Shown: one piece after another, positions 1 to 8,551 of the stretch
Layout: the number at the start of each line of letters is the position of its first letter
Position numbering within the stretch: position 1 is the stretch's first letter
Assembly: GCA_900767605.1 (NCBI GenBank)
Contig: CAAFZT010000006.1
Coordinates: 1 to 33,547 of the forward strand
DNA: 33,547 nt
From: Bacilli bacterium
GTDB taxonomy: Bacteria; Bacillota_I; Bacilli_A; RFN20; CAG-826
Direction: 5' to 3'
The notes under the pieces: generated by a model
Seen by the model: the letters and a program-made list of their open reading frames with translations, nothing else
What the model was told of the DNA's origin: nothing
Database searches by the model: none
Program-made: the position numbers and the translations under genes

Positions 1-177
1 CTTCCTATGGCCTGCGGTCACCGCATCGTCGCCATGAAGCGTCGAGAGTTTTTCCCATCTGCGGACCATGACCAAGAAGCTTTTATATTTGACCCCCGCG
101 GGAGCCATTGAATGATCCACTTTCCCTTTCCTATAGGACTTGGCCCAGCTTAATTTTTGTTCTTTGCTGTATTTCAC
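1..177 (-). CDS. IS3-type transposase OrfA, N-terminal part (cut by window edge)
   Basis: This reading frame runs off the left edge of the window, so only about 59 N-terminal residues are visible. I place the start at a GTG (175-177), because AAGGAGG (189-195) lies 11 bases upstream. The protein starts MKYSKEQKLSWAKSYRKG and continues with a pattern ending V-RRW-KL--LHGDDAV. This matches the helix-turn-helix that opens IS3/IS150-type OrfA proteins, which bind the inverted repeats of the element. Upstream on the same strand is CCCCAAACATTGGACAATTC (202-221), which resembles the terminal sequence of IS150-group elements. Both points are family resemblance from memory. The alternative is a solitary HTH protein, but the position at a contig end supports an insertion sequence. 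Confidence 0.6.
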   Translation of the reverse strand, partial: MKYSKEQKLSWAKSYRKGKVDHSMAPAGVKYKSFLVMVRRWEKLSTLHGDDAVTAGHRK

Positions 178-248
178 GTAAAAAGCGTCCTCCTTGCATT
201 GAACTGAATTGTCCAATGTTTGGGGAACGCTTCAAGGAAGCGACATTC

Positions 249-1103
249 TTAACGGATATAGGCGCGATAGGAAGTAACGTCTTCTATCACTTCTCCATCG
301 ATTTGGAGGCCGCAGGGACGATCGAATTGAACTTCGATTTCCTTACCTTGAACGCAGTAGACGTTCTTTTTGGCCCGGACATGGGTTCCTTTGAATATTT
401 TGGGGAATAACATCAAAGTGCCAAGTTTCCCCCGTCCATGGATAACCACCAGGGACAACAAATGGGAATTCCTCTTTTGCATCGGGGCAATCATCATGCC
501 GCCGCCATAATAACGCCCATTCATCGTCGAAGCCAAATAAGAACGGGAGATGCTGACTTCCACCCCATCGACTTTCACTTTAGCAAGGCGAGGGACAAAA
601 CCGTGGAAAAGCAAGTGGATGGTGATTTTGGAATAATCGATGTCTTTTTCTCCGCGGGACTTTTTCCGTTCCGCCTCGACGCAACACTCTCCGTCGATGC
701 CAAATCCAATGCCGTTAAGGAAGCGATAGGTTTTTCCTTTGACTTCGATGAACGGCAAATCGGCGAGAAAGCCGTTCAAAGGGACAAGACTCGTTTTGGG
801 GTCCTTATGCTCTTCGACGTCTTTTAAAAAGTCATTTCCGGTTCCAGAAGGGCAAAGCCAAAAGGGGCAGGGGAGAGGGGCGTCTTCGATTAAATTGACA
901 AAATGGTTCAAGGCGCCATCTCCGCCCATCAAGACGACGTTGTCCTTTTCGGACAAGCCCTTCAAAAAGGTTTTAGGATCCAATTCTTGTGCGGATTTGG
1001 CTTCTAAAGCAGGGAATTTCTCTTGAAGGGAGGGGAGAATAGCAATGGCGTTTTCTTTGTCGCGTCCTCCATCGGCTTTTTCGTTATATAGCAAAATATT
1101 CAT
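249..1103 (-). CDS. Diacylglycerol/lipid kinase (DagK/YegS family)
   Basis: A 284-residue protein of the diacylglycerol kinase catalytic family, which phosphorylates diacylglycerol or a related lipid at the inner face of the membrane using ATP. The family's nucleotide-binding motif is present as GGDGALN (residues 60-66), followed by SGTGNDF (86-92). The C-terminal half is beta-rich, ending around a CGLQIDGEVI segment typical of the second domain. The length is normal for the family (about 290-310). The start ATG has only a weak GGAAA ribosome site. The gene is divergent from the C69 dipeptidase and ends 71 bases before the left transposase gene, with no clear intrinsic terminator. Whether the substrate is diacylglycerol, undecaprenol or another lipid cannot be told from sequence. 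Confidence 0.85.
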   Translation of the reverse strand: MNILLYNEKADGGRDKENAIAILPSLQEKFPALEAKSAQELDPKTFLKGLSEKDNVVLMGGDGALNHFVNLIEDAPLPCPFWLCPSGTGNDFLKDVEEHKDPKTSLVPLNGFLADLPFIEVKGKTYRFLNGIGFGIDGECCVEAERKKSRGEKDIDYSKITIHLLFHGFVPRLAKVKVDGVEVSISRSYLASTMNGRYYGGGMMIAPMQKRNSHLLSLVVIHGRGKLGTLMLFPKIFKGTHVRAKKNVYCVQGKEIEVQFDRPCGLQIDGEVIEDVTSYRAYIR

Positions 1104-1188
1104 AGGGTTTCCGTTTCGCGTGGCGCTATTTTAGCACTCCTTTTAAAAGAAGATAGGCGTCGTTTCCACCACCTTGGCAAATTTCGTC

Positions 1189-1194
1189 TACAAT
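1189..1194 (+). promoter_or_regulatory. Possible -10 box for the C69 dipeptidase gene
   Basis: TACAAT lies 33 bases upstream of the dipeptidase ATG. No convincing -35 box is seen at 16-18 bases, so the assignment is weak. Confidence 0.3.
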
Positions 1195-1227
1195 AGTCCC
1201 ATAAACAAGAAGAAAGGACTCTCTTAT

Positions 1228-2685
1228 ATGGCCTGCACCACCATTTTAGTCGGAAGAAAAGTGAGCTACGACGGCTCCACCCTCATTGCTAGAAACGATG
1301 ATTCTCCTAGTGGCATCTTCATGCCCAAAAAAATGATTGTCGTTACCCCCGATAAACAGCCTAAGCATTATCATTCCCGTTTATCCCATTTAGAACTCGA
1401 TTTGCCAGAAAACCCCTTGCAATACACCTGCACCCCAAACGTCCCAGAGGACGAGGGCATTTGGGCGGCAAGCGGGGTCAATTCGTTAAACGTTGCCATG
1501 ACGGCCACCGAGACGATCACGAGCAACCCCCGCGTTCTTGGGGCCGACCCTTTACTAGGAAAAAGCGAGAAAAACGGAGAAAAACGCTATAACGGCATCG
1601 GCGAAGAAGATATCGTCGCTTTGGTTTTGCCTTATATCCACTCCGCTAAAGAAGGCGTTTTGCGTTTAGGACAGTTGCTGGCCGAACACGGAACCTACGA
1701 ATCTAATGGTATCGCCTTTAGCGACAAAAACGAGATTTGGTGGTTAGAAACCATCGGCGGTCACCACTTCATCGCCAAGAAAGTCCCTGACGATTCTTAT
1801 GTAGCGATGCCCAACGCCTTTGGGCTCGACCGCTTTGATTTTGCCGATGCTTTTGGTGAACAAAAAGAGCATATCTGCTCCCCGGATTTAAAAGTCTTTA
1901 TCGAAGAAAACCATTTAGACCTCGATTTGGGCGAATCCTTCAACCCTCGCGTTGCTTTTGGTTCCCATAGCGATTCCGATCACGTTTATAACACTCCGCG
2001 CGCTTGGTATATCGAGCGTTATCTAAGCGGCAAAAAACACTCCTTTGATGGACCCAACGCGGAATTCACTCCCCTTTCTGACGATATTCCTTGGTGCGAT
2101 ACCCCCGACCGAAAAATCACCTTGGAGGACATCAAATATCTTTTGTCTTCCCATTACCAGGGAACTCCGTTTGATCCCTATGGCAAGAACCACGAGCCCC
2201 ATTGGAAAGCCCCGTTCCGTCCGATTGGAATTTCTCGGACCGACGACTTGTCTCTCATTCAAATCCGTCCTTATCGTGACGACAAAATCGCAGCAATTCA
2301 ATGGATTGGATTTGGTTCCAACATGTATAACGAATTGCTGCCGATTTATACCAATGTAGAGGACATCCCCGCTTATTTGTCTAAGACGAGCAGCGCCCCG
2401 GACACCTCCTTCTATTATTGGAACATCCGCCTCATCGGCGCGTTAGCAGATCCTTATTTCGCCACAACCGAAATCTTCGTGGAACGTTTCCAAGAGGAAG
2501 TTGCTTCCAAAGGACACGCGTTAGTTCGCCTTAACGATGAAGCCATTTTAAAGGGCAAATCCATAGAAGAAGCCAACCAAGAGGTCACGGACATGGCCAA
2601 GGAAGCAACCAAAAGGCTATTAAGCCAGGTTCTTCACGAAGCCAGCATGCACATGAAAAACGGGTTCAGCCGTTCGGATCACTAA
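1228..2685 (+). CDS. Dipeptidase, peptidase family C69 (PepD type)
   Basis: A 485-residue Ntn-hydrolase of family C69, the PepD-type dipeptidases of lactobacilli and related bacteria. The start is the ATG at 1228, set by AGAAAGGA eight bases upstream. This gives MACTTILVGRKVSYDGSTLI, which puts the nucleophile Cys at position 3, exposed after autoprocessing as in the family; a longer frame from 1174 would bury it. The early motif RNDDSP (residues 22-27) is also family-typical. There is no signal peptide, so it should act in the cytoplasm on imported dipeptides. The length fits (about 470 is usual). It is a single-gene unit, divergent from the lipid kinase and closed by the terminator at 2702-2723. 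Confidence 0.88.
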   Translation: MACTTILVGRKVSYDGSTLIARNDDSPSGIFMPKKMIVVTPDKQPKHYHSRLSHLELDLPENPLQYTCTPNVPEDEGIWAASGVNSLNVAMTATETITSNPRVLGADPLLGKSEKNGEKRYNGIGEEDIVALVLPYIHSAKEGVLRLGQLLAEHGTYESNGIAFSDKNEIWWLETIGGHHFIAKKVPDDSYVAMPNAFGLDRFDFADAFGEQKEHICSPDLKVFIEENHLDLDLGESFNPRVAFGSHSDSDHVYNTPRAWYIERYLSGKKHSFDGPNAEFTPLSDDIPWCDTPDRKITLEDIKYLLSSHYQGTPFDPYGKNHEPHWKAPFRPIGISRTDDLSLIQIRPYRDDKIAAIQWIGFGSNMYNELLPIYTNVEDIPAYLSKTSSAPDTSFYYWNIRLIGALADPYFATTEIFVERFQEEVASKGHALVRLNDEAILKGKSIEEANQEVTDMAKEATKRLLSQVLHEASMHMKNGFSRSDH

Positions 2686-2701
2686 GGCAGTACTTCTATT
2701 C

Positions 2702-2723
2702 GCGGGCTTCGGCCCGCTTTTTT
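2702..2723 (+). terminator. Intrinsic terminator of the C69 dipeptidase gene
   Basis: Stem GCGGGC / GCCCGC with a TTCG tetraloop, followed by six T. There is no T-run on the opposite strand, so it acts in the + direction only. Confidence 0.9.
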
Positions 2724-2724
2724 C

Positions 2725-3213
2725 TTATGCCGCCTTCTTTTTGGCAAAACGAGCAAGGAATTCCTTCCACGTTACCCGTTTATCCGCAAGTTGAACAATC
2801 CAGGATTCGCGAAACAAAGGAAGGGTGAATAAGCACACCGGCCACATATGGGATTCAATGGCGTTTCGTTCCACGGCATTGAGCCCAAAATCCTTCAAAG
2901 CGTTAACGGCAGCATAAACCCCGTGTTTGGTTGCATGGTGCTTCGGATGTGGCTTCACGTGCCAATCGTAAAGAAAATAATCGTGGAGCAAGGAGGCGCG
3001 AATTAAGGACGACGGATTAACCTTCACATGATTTTTAAAGGCAAACTCCATGGCTTCAAGGCACACGGACAAACAATGATCATAGGTTGAAACGTGACCG
3101 TGATGAGGAATATCACGAAGAGCCAGGTAACGTTCATCCTGCAATATCGGCTCGGCAAACCGGGCAAAATCGGCATCTTTATCCAGCAATCTACGTTCGA
3201 ATTTCTTTTTCAT
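2725..3213 (-). CDS. HD-domain phosphohydrolase-like protein
   Basis: A 162-residue protein with the metal ligands of the HD superfamily: His46 (YDHCLSV), His77-Asp78 (LLHDYFLYDWH), His122 and Asp144 (LADKRVT). HD proteins are metal-dependent phosphohydrolases acting on nucleotides or related phosphoesters; the substrate here is unknown. I use the ATG at 3213 (MKKKFERR); the frame stays open upstream to a TTG at 3252 but nothing supports that start. No Shine-Dalgarno sequence precedes the ATG. A consensus TTGACA lies at 3235-3240, but no -10 box sits at proper spacing. It is convergent with the dipeptidase gene, two bases beyond its terminator's T-run. Confidence 0.75.
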   Translation of the reverse strand: MKKKFERRLLDKDADFARFAEPILQDERYLALRDIPHHGHVSTYDHCLSVCLEAMEFAFKNHVKVNPSSLIRASLLHDYFLYDWHVKPHPKHHATKHGVYAAVNALKDFGLNAVERNAIESHMWPVCLFTLPLFRESWIVQLADKRVTWKEFLARFAKKKAA

Positions 3214-3338
3214 GGATATATAGATTAGGCTCTTTGTCAAAAAATGCGACAAAAACGATAAACTTGTCCTACCATCAAAACTAATTTTACTTTTTAATAC
3301 ATTGTATATTTGGATGGTGCAACCAAAAATCGTCCTTG

Positions 3339-3344
3339 TATAAT
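3339..3344 (+). promoter_or_regulatory. -10 box for the DUF1538/P-II operon
   Basis: A perfect TATAAT lies 31 bases upstream of the DUF1538 ATG. The -35 candidate TGGTGC (3315-3320, 18-base spacer) is poor, so an activator or a weak promoter is possible. Confidence 0.5.
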
Positions 3345-3375
3345 TGTACCTTGAGACAGGAGAAAGGCTCTTATC

Positions 3376-4974
3376 ATGAAAAACCGTTACGTATCAGCTC
3401 TTATTTCTTCCAGCCTATCGATCGCCCCAATGGTGATCGCTATTTTGATTTTATCTTTGACTGGAGTTGCCAATATCAACGCCATGCGTCCCGACGGGTC
3501 CATGGATTGGTCGAATACGTGGCTTTTGCTCCTTGGTCTTTTCGTCCTGATTCTTGGCCTTGCCTTGTTCCAAGTGGGAACTGAAACCGGACTTTCCAAA
3601 GTTGGGGAATACATGGGCAGTTCTTTGTCCCAACAGGAAAATATTTTCATCGTTATCTTGTTTGCTTTTGTTTTGGGCACCTTAATCACCTGCGCGGAAC
3701 CCTCCATTCTCATCACTTCCAAACAAGTCACAATTATCCCTGGGAACGAATGGCTCAATACTCTTGTATTAATCGGGGGCATCGCCCTCGGCGTCGGAGT
3801 ATTTGTCGTCATTGGCATTCTTCGTATCATTTACCACAAGCCCTTGAAACTCTGGTACTGCCTCTTCTACGCGATTGTTTTCATGATTATTTGCCTCATC
3901 GCGATGGATCCAAGCAAAGCCAAACTCTTGCCGTTCATCTTTGATGCGGGCGGAGTGACTACCGGCAGTGCAACCGTCCCCTTTATTCTTGCGTTAGGAG
4001 CTGGCGTTGCTGTGGTTCGCGGCGGCAAAAACGCGACGAATGACTCCTTCGGTTTGGTTGGCTTGGCTTCCGTTGGCCCAATCCTTTCCACGGCAATTTT
4101 GGTCATGATCAAGGCCAACGTTCCCGATTATGTTTATCCCACCGCAGACACGAGTTCGATTGCAATGAAGTTTGCTAACGCCCTCTTCCCCATCAACGGA
4201 AGTTTGGGATCCATGATTGAGGTCTTGGTTGCTTTAGCCCCTATTCTCGTCATCTTCTTCATCTACGACATATTGTTCATCCACCTCCCCCGTCATTCCA
4301 TTTTCAAATTATTAATTGGCTTTGGAATCTCTTATGTCGGTTTGGTCCTCTTCCTCTCCGCAGCCACGGCTGTTATGACTCCAATTGGATATGTAGTGGG
4401 AGAAGAATTGGGCTTTAAACCCGCTTGGGCCATCTTCTTCATCACCTTCGTCCTTGGCCTTGTCACAATTCTTTGCGAGCCTGCCGTCCACGTTTTAACG
4501 GGCCAAATGGAGACCATTTCCGATGGGCGCATCAAGAAAACTTCAGTCTTGTTTGCCTTGTCTTTAGGGGTTGGCGTTGCCATTATGCTCGCGGCCATTC
4601 GCACCTACTATCGCTTCTCCATCCTTTATTACATGGTTCCGTTATTCTGCATCGCTTTGCTGTTATCTCTATTCACCCCTGATATCTTCACCGCAATGGC
4701 GTTTGACTCTGGTGGAACCGCCAGTGGTCCGATGTCTTCTTCTTTCATTCTTCCTTTAATCATCGGCTTAACCAAATCCAGCGCGGAAAACGCAGGGGTT
4801 GTTCCGGATTTTTATTCCAATGGTTTTGGTGTTGTTGCTTTAATCGCCACAACCCCAATCATTGCGATACAATTGCTTGGAATTTCCGCCAGCGTCAAAG
4901 CTTCGAACGCCCGCAAATCCATGGCTCGCCTTACTTTCAGCAAGGACGATGCCAAAATCATCCATTTCGAATAA
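3376..4974 (+). CDS. DUF1538 membrane protein, duplicated (putative cation/proton antiporter)
   Basis: A 532-residue polytopic membrane protein of family DUF1538. It contains two related halves, visible as paired motifs: CAEPS (106-110) and CEPAVH (367-372), then DAGGVTTG (190-197) and DSGGTASG (444-451), the latter two each followed by a stretch ending FIL. This points to an inverted or tandem duplication of a transporter unit. From memory, a two-gene DUF1538 pair in Halomonas (UmpAB) was reported as a Na+/H+-type antiporter; here both halves sit in one protein. AGGAGA precedes the ATG. Two P-II-like genes follow at 9 and 15 bases, so regulation of the transporter by P-II proteins is likely (inference). 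Substrate is unproven. Confidence 0.82.
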   Translation: MKNRYVSALISSSLSIAPMVIAILILSLTGVANINAMRPDGSMDWSNTWLLLLGLFVLILGLALFQVGTETGLSKVGEYMGSSLSQQENIFIVILFAFVLGTLITCAEPSILITSKQVTIIPGNEWLNTLVLIGGIALGVGVFVVIGILRIIYHKPLKLWYCLFYAIVFMIICLIAMDPSKAKLLPFIFDAGGVTTGSATVPFILALGAGVAVVRGGKNATNDSFGLVGLASVGPILSTAILVMIKANVPDYVYPTADTSSIAMKFANALFPINGSLGSMIEVLVALAPILVIFFIYDILFIHLPRHSIFKLLIGFGISYVGLVLFLSAATAVMTPIGYVVGEELGFKPAWAIFFITFVLGLVTILCEPAVHVLTGQMETISDGRIKKTSVLFALSLGVGVAIMLAAIRTYYRFSILYYMVPLFCIALLLSLFTPDIFTAMAFDSGGTASGPMSSSFILPLIIGLTKSSAENAGVVPDFYSNGFGVVALIATTPIIAIQLLGISASVKASNARKSMARLTFSKDDAKIIHFE

Positions 4975-4983
4975 GGAGGCCAT

Positions 4984-5379
4984 ATGGGATTCTTTAGAAA
5001 AAAGAAAGAAATGCGACGCTTAGCGTCACTACCAGAAAACGACGGAGAGATTAAAAAGCTTTCTCTCTTTGTCACCATCGTTTCTAGGGGACAAGCCGAT
5101 CCGGTCGTCCGTTTATTCGAAACGCTTGGGGTATCCGCTCAATTCGTAGAAAACGGGGAAGGAACCGCCCAAAGGGAGATTCGCAATATCCTCGGCATTG
5201 AGGACGACCGCAAATCCATCGTCTTCTCCTTCATTAAGCGCGACGCGATTCCCGAAGCGTCCAAGGAGCTGGAGGCCTTCTTCCTCTCCTCACCCAAAAA
5301 CAAGGGCATCGGGTATTCGATCCCCATCAATTCCTTAATCGGAATGCAGCTCTACCGCTTCCTCGCGGACACCCTATAA
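4984..5379 (+). CDS. P-II-like signalling protein (divergent copy)
   Basis: A 131-residue protein that appears to be a divergent member of the P-II superfamily. A charged N-terminal leader (residues 1-22) is followed by the beta-strand KLSLFVTIV, a helix, and a C-terminal strand near GIGYSIPINSLIG that aligns by eye with GIAFSLPVESVVG in the next gene. The ATP-binding T-loop region is poorly conserved (ENGEGTAQREI replaces ARGTGTKEM). It has a strong AAGGAGG site and lies 9 bases after the DUF1538 gene, 15 bases before the second P-II-like gene. The likely role is a cytoplasmic sensor or plug for the DUF1538 transporter (inference from context). It is not a classical GlnB/GlnK, since no amtB is adjacent. 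Confidence 0.65.
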   Translation: MGFFRKKKEMRRLASLPENDGEIKKLSLFVTIVSRGQADPVVRLFETLGVSAQFVENGEGTAQREIRNILGIEDDRKSIVFSFIKRDAIPEASKELEAFFLSSPKNKGIGYSIPINSLIGMQLYRFLADTL

Positions 5380-5394
5380 TAAGGAGAAACCACC

Positions 5395-5757
5395 ATGCAA
5401 ACACCATTCGAAGTCATTCTCGTCCTCGTTAATTCCGGCTTCTCCGAGACCGTTATGAATGCGGCTCGCGAAGAAGGCGCCCACGGGGGCACCATCATCC
5501 ATGCTCGCGGGACCGGGACCAAGGAAATGGAGAAAAAATACGGAATCATCATCACCCCTGATAAAGAAGTGATCATGATTCTTGTCAAATCCACGATCCG
5601 CGACGCGGTTTTAAGCGCTGTATATCATGCGGCAGGCCTAGGAACCGACGGAAAAGGCATCGCCTTCTCCCTGCCGGTAGAATCCGTGGTTGGACTCAAG
5701 TTCGACGAGACGGATTCCGAAGAAAAGGAAGTCGCTTCACCGGCTATCACCAAGTAA
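5395..5757 (+). CDS. P-II family regulatory protein
   Basis: A 120-residue P-II-type protein. It has the first strand EVILVLVNSG, a helix, then GGTIIHARGTGTKEMEKKYG (31-50), corresponding to the T-loop base, followed by a second beta-alpha-beta unit. Family proteins are trimers that bind ATP/ADP and sometimes a third effector, and act by docking on a membrane or enzyme partner. The uridylylated Tyr of GlnB is not recognisable. An AAGGAGA site precedes the ATG. It is the last gene of the DUF1538 operon and is followed nine bases later by an intrinsic terminator. Pairing of two unlike P-II copies with one transporter suggests a mixed or antagonistic sensor pair. Confidence 0.75.
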   Translation: MQTPFEVILVLVNSGFSETVMNAAREEGAHGGTIIHARGTGTKEMEKKYGIIITPDKEVIMILVKSTIRDAVLSAVYHAAGLGTDGKGIAFSLPVESVVGLKFDETDSEEKEVASPAITK

Positions 5758-5765
5758 AACTCCAC

Positions 5766-5790
5766 GGAGAGCCTCAAGCTCTCCTTTTTT
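5766..5790 (+). terminator. Intrinsic terminator of the DUF1538/P-II operon
   Basis: Stem GGAGAGC / GCTCTCC with a five-base loop, followed by six T. Confidence 0.9.
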
Positions 5791-5806
5791 CTTTCCTTCA
5801 ACGGAG

Positions 5807-5812
5807 TACAAT
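5807..5812 (+). promoter_or_regulatory. -10 box close to the ATG of the 228-residue membrane protein gene
   Basis: TACAAT is nine bases before the ATG at 5822, with no Shine-Dalgarno in between. The transcript would start at or next to the ATG. The -35 region overlaps the T-run of the preceding terminator and is poor. Confidence 0.4.
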
Positions 5813-5821
5813 AGCCTCGTT

Positions 5822-6508
5822 ATGAGAAAACAGTTCGACAAGCCATTTGACTTTAAAGGCGCAAAAGCCAACCTTTCCCGCGAGGGGTATTTTGAATTAT
5901 TCGGGTTCACCATCTTCGACATCATCCACATCACGATGGCAATCGTGATCATCGTTCTCGCCTGTGTGACAAAGGGCGAAGGGTATTTGGACGAAATCGG
6001 CATGGAGATGCTTTCTTTGATCTTTGCCATCATCCTCATTGGATTTGTCGACGAGATGGCGGAGAAAGAAGAAAATGGCCATGGAAACCGTTATTTTACG
6101 TTCGCTTGGCTTGTTTGCTCTGGCGCCTTGCTCGCCCCGGAAGCTTTCCGCTTCCCTTTGCAAGTCGCTGGGCCCTTTGACGAAGATTCCGCGGTTTATT
6201 TTGTAAAATTCGGGTTCACTTGTCTTGGCATGTTCTTCTTCTTATTCTCCTTGTTCACCAAGAAGCATTCCGACGCCTGGTTCCTCTTCATTGTTTTGGG
6301 CGTGCTTTGCATCGGCGCGTCCATCCCCTTCAGCATCTGGAGTTTATGGATCGAGGAGGAGCCGATGATTGCAGGGGTAGAGACCGTCTCTTCCCTGGCC
6401 CCGGTTGCCCCCATCGTCTTCACGTTCTTATCCTTCCACAAGAAAAGAAGGAACCCCCATATCCGTAAGCACTTGGCAAAACCACAGGAAGAGAAAACCG
6501 AAGAATAA
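5822..6508 (+). CDS. Hypothetical polytopic membrane protein
   Basis: A 228-residue membrane protein that I do not recognise. It has about six hydrophobic segments (near residues 27-50, 62-79, 90-108, 125-145, 152-177, 188-204), a charged N-terminus and a basic C-terminal tail rich in Lys and Glu. Two conserved-looking acidic patches, DEMAEKEEN and WIEEEP, lie at membrane boundaries. I use the ATG at 5822; the frame is open further upstream through the preceding terminator, which argues against a longer product. There is no ribosome binding site, so leaderless translation is possible. It is a single-gene unit that shares a bidirectional terminator with the lipoprotein operon. Confidence 0.7.
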   Translation: MRKQFDKPFDFKGAKANLSREGYFELFGFTIFDIIHITMAIVIIVLACVTKGEGYLDEIGMEMLSLIFAIILIGFVDEMAEKEENGHGNRYFTFAWLVCSGALLAPEAFRFPLQVAGPFDEDSAVYFVKFGFTCLGMFFFLFSLFTKKHSDAWFLFIVLGVLCIGASIPFSIWSLWIEEEPMIAGVETVSSLAPVAPIVFTFLSFHKKRRNPHIRKHLAKPQEEKTEE

Positions 6509-6545
6509 AAAATACGGGACTTGGCAGAACCAGGTCCCGTTTTAC
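6506..6545. terminator. Bidirectional terminator between convergent units
   Basis: Stem ACGGGACTTGG / CCAGGTCCCGT (one G-T pair), loop CAGAA, with TTTTA on the + side and ATTTTTTA on the - side. It serves the membrane protein gene and the lipoprotein operon. Confidence 0.85.
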
Positions 6546-6562
6546 TTTGGTTTTAAACCGCG

Positions 6563-8539
6563 TCAGGCTTGTTTGACGACGGTGACGACATAATATTCCT
6601 CGCCATCATCGATTTGAACCGTGATGCCACTGGCAGAGGCGCTTTTCACCATTTTGATGGTTTCGGATTGGTCCTTCCAACCTTCTTTGGGGAAGGAAAG
6701 GACTCCCGCTGCATAGGTCCAAGTGAAGTCATATTCGCCGCCATAGAACGAGGCTTTGAATTTGCCGGTTCCATCCGCGTTAAAGACAAAGCACGGAACG
6801 TTTTCGTCTTCAGGCTTCCAGGTGCCCACAAGCCAAGAAACATCTTCCTTTTCTTTGGCCAATGTCCAGGTACGGGTCGTATCATATCCATCTTCATCGT
6901 CGAAGGTTAACGTGGCCTTGAATGAGGCTGCATTCGCTTCAAGAGTAATCGACTTGATGGTGTCAACGTATCCCGAGGACGGGCATTTCCAATTGGAGAA
7001 TGCAATGGCAACCCCATCGTAAGTCCAATTGAAGGTAGCCTTATTTTCCAAATCGTCATCAATCACGAGCAGCACATCGCCCGTTTTATCCTTATTGAAG
7101 GTAAACGTGACATCGTAGGACGAACTGGAATAGCTCCATTTTCCAACAATCCAGGTCGTATCCACTTCGGGGGCCGGTTCCTTGACCGTGATATTTACGG
7201 CTTTGCTGGTTTTGATGCTTGGGTTGGCAACGCTATGAAGAGTAATCTCCGCTGTACCAGCCTTCAAAGCCTTAATTTGGACGCTCTTACGGTCCGCGGC
7301 AATGGAAATGACTTGCACTACATCTGGAGCGCTAGAAACGGCCTCAAACGCCTCTAAAGAGGTTTCGGGATAGAATTCCACGCGGAGATTCGATGTATCA
7401 CCGGGTTTGAGTGTGGATTGATCCGCGTAGAGATAGAGGGCTTTTAAGGCAGGACTCGTCACCGTAACGGTTACTTCCTTCGTTACTTCTCCTAGAGGAT
7501 CGGAAATCGTAAGCTTCGCGCTTCCGGGCTTAAGAGCTTTGACCGAACCCGTGAAGGAATCCACGGAGATCACTTCCGGATCCGAGGTGGCCACGATTTT
7601 GATATCGCGATCATTGATGGCAGTTGCAGGCGAGACTTTCTCCAAATGGAGGCTCACATAAGATCCCGCTTCTGCTTTTAAATTGTTCGCTTGGTAATCG
7701 CTATAGGAAGAAACATAGAATTCGTCGATGGAGGAAACAAAATACGGGGCGGGGTCAAATTCGGCTCCGCTGGGTTTTTCAGAAAGGAGTTCAGCGATTT
7801 TAACGCTGGATTGCTCTGGCTTTTGATCCGTATCAATCGGGGCCTTTTTCTCTGCGTCGAAATTATCCTCCCCCCACTTATTTTGAGTTAACGTTCCGCC
7901 TAAGAAAGCGTTGGTTGCAGTTTCAAAACGGAGAGTGCCTTCCAAAATCGATGTTCCGTCTAGATAGGAGGAAAGGGTAGCCGTATATTCCGTTCCCGCT
8001 TCTTTCACCGACAAAGAAGGATTATGTTCGAACAAAGACGTTAAAGAATCTTGGAACCAATTCGCGTTATAACGGGGTTCGGAAAGCTTTTCTTTCCATG
8101 CGGATTCCGCGATTTGGGTATTGCCGTCGGTGACTTCAGCCACGATGTGCTTTTTTCTTGCGTGAACGCCGACATAATTTTCAATATCAAAGAAATCGTT
8201 TCCCCGCTTTCCTTGATAAACCAGCATATTCACAACCCCTTCTTCTTCGAAGGTGGCTTTCCCGCTGACCCAAAGGTCATTTTCGGAGAAGAGAACGCGG
8301 CCATTGGCCTTCGCATCCCCTTTCTCTTCAAAGTCAAAACCGCAATAAGAGGTGGCTTGAACATTAGCAAGGATCTCTTCGACGGTCGAGGGCAAGGTCG
8401 AAGCGGAGGTTTCACTCGTTTTTTGAGAAGCATCCGTGTCTTTCGTGTTAGACGAGGCGACACCTCCTTGGCTTCTGCCACAGGCAGCAAGGCCCATAAC
8501 GGTAGAAACGCCTAGAATCAATAACGCTTTCTTTTTCAT
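6563..8539 (-). CDS. Surface lipoprotein with two Big2-like domains and a duplicated C-terminal domain
   Basis: A 658-residue exported lipoprotein. The signal peptide ends in a lipobox GLAAC with lipidated Cys20, followed by a Ser/Thr/Asp-rich linker. Two bacterial Ig-like (Big2) domains are suggested around residues 270-360 and 365-450, each ending with a GxAxxT pattern (PGSAKLTI, AGTAEITL). Two related modules then follow, each starting WIVGKW or WLVGTW with an FNxDxTG strand and an FxWTY strand, like small lipocalin-type domains. The N-terminal third resembles no family I know. AAAGGAG precedes the ATG. It is the third gene of the operon, 12 bases after the preceding gene. The probable role is as a surface-anchored adhesin or binding protein (inference). 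Confidence 0.8.
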   Translation of the reverse strand: MKKKALLILGVSTVMGLAACGRSQGGVASSNTKDTDASQKTSETSASTLPSTVEEILANVQATSYCGFDFEEKGDAKANGRVLFSENDLWVSGKATFEEEGVVNMLVYQGKRGNDFFDIENYVGVHARKKHIVAEVTDGNTQIAESAWKEKLSEPRYNANWFQDSLTSLFEHNPSLSVKEAGTEYTATLSSYLDGTSILEGTLRFETATNAFLGGTLTQNKWGEDNFDAEKKAPIDTDQKPEQSSVKIAELLSEKPSGAEFDPAPYFVSSIDEFYVSSYSDYQANNLKAEAGSYVSLHLEKVSPATAINDRDIKIVATSDPEVISVDSFTGSVKALKPGSAKLTISDPLGEVTKEVTVTVTSPALKALYLYADQSTLKPGDTSNLRVEFYPETSLEAFEAVSSAPDVVQVISIAADRKSVQIKALKAGTAEITLHSVANPSIKTSKAVNITVKEPAPEVDTTWIVGKWSYSSSSYDVTFTFNKDKTGDVLLVIDDDLENKATFNWTYDGVAIAFSNWKCPSSGYVDTIKSITLEANAASFKATLTFDDEDGYDTTRTWTLAKEKEDVSWLVGTWKPEDENVPCFVFNADGTGKFKASFYGGEYDFTWTYAAGVLSFPKEGWKDQSETIKMVKSASASGITVQIDDGEEYYVVTVVKQA

Positions 8540-8551
8540 GGGAATTCTCCT

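Noticed and set aside
228..242. Six-base hairpin CGCTTC / GAAGCG after the lipid kinase gene
   Set aside because: It lacks a T-run in the direction of the gene and lies at the IS end, so a terminator call is not supported.
1174..1227. An upstream ATG that would extend the C69 dipeptidase by 18 residues
   Set aside because: The ribosome site and the need for an exposed Cys near the N-terminus both favour the ATG at 1228.
8051..8515. A 154-codon open frame opposite the 658-residue lipoprotein gene
   Set aside because: It has no family features and lies fully inside a well-supported gene; it is a shadow of that gene's codon bias. The same holds for long antisense frames at 3387-3830 and 438-827.
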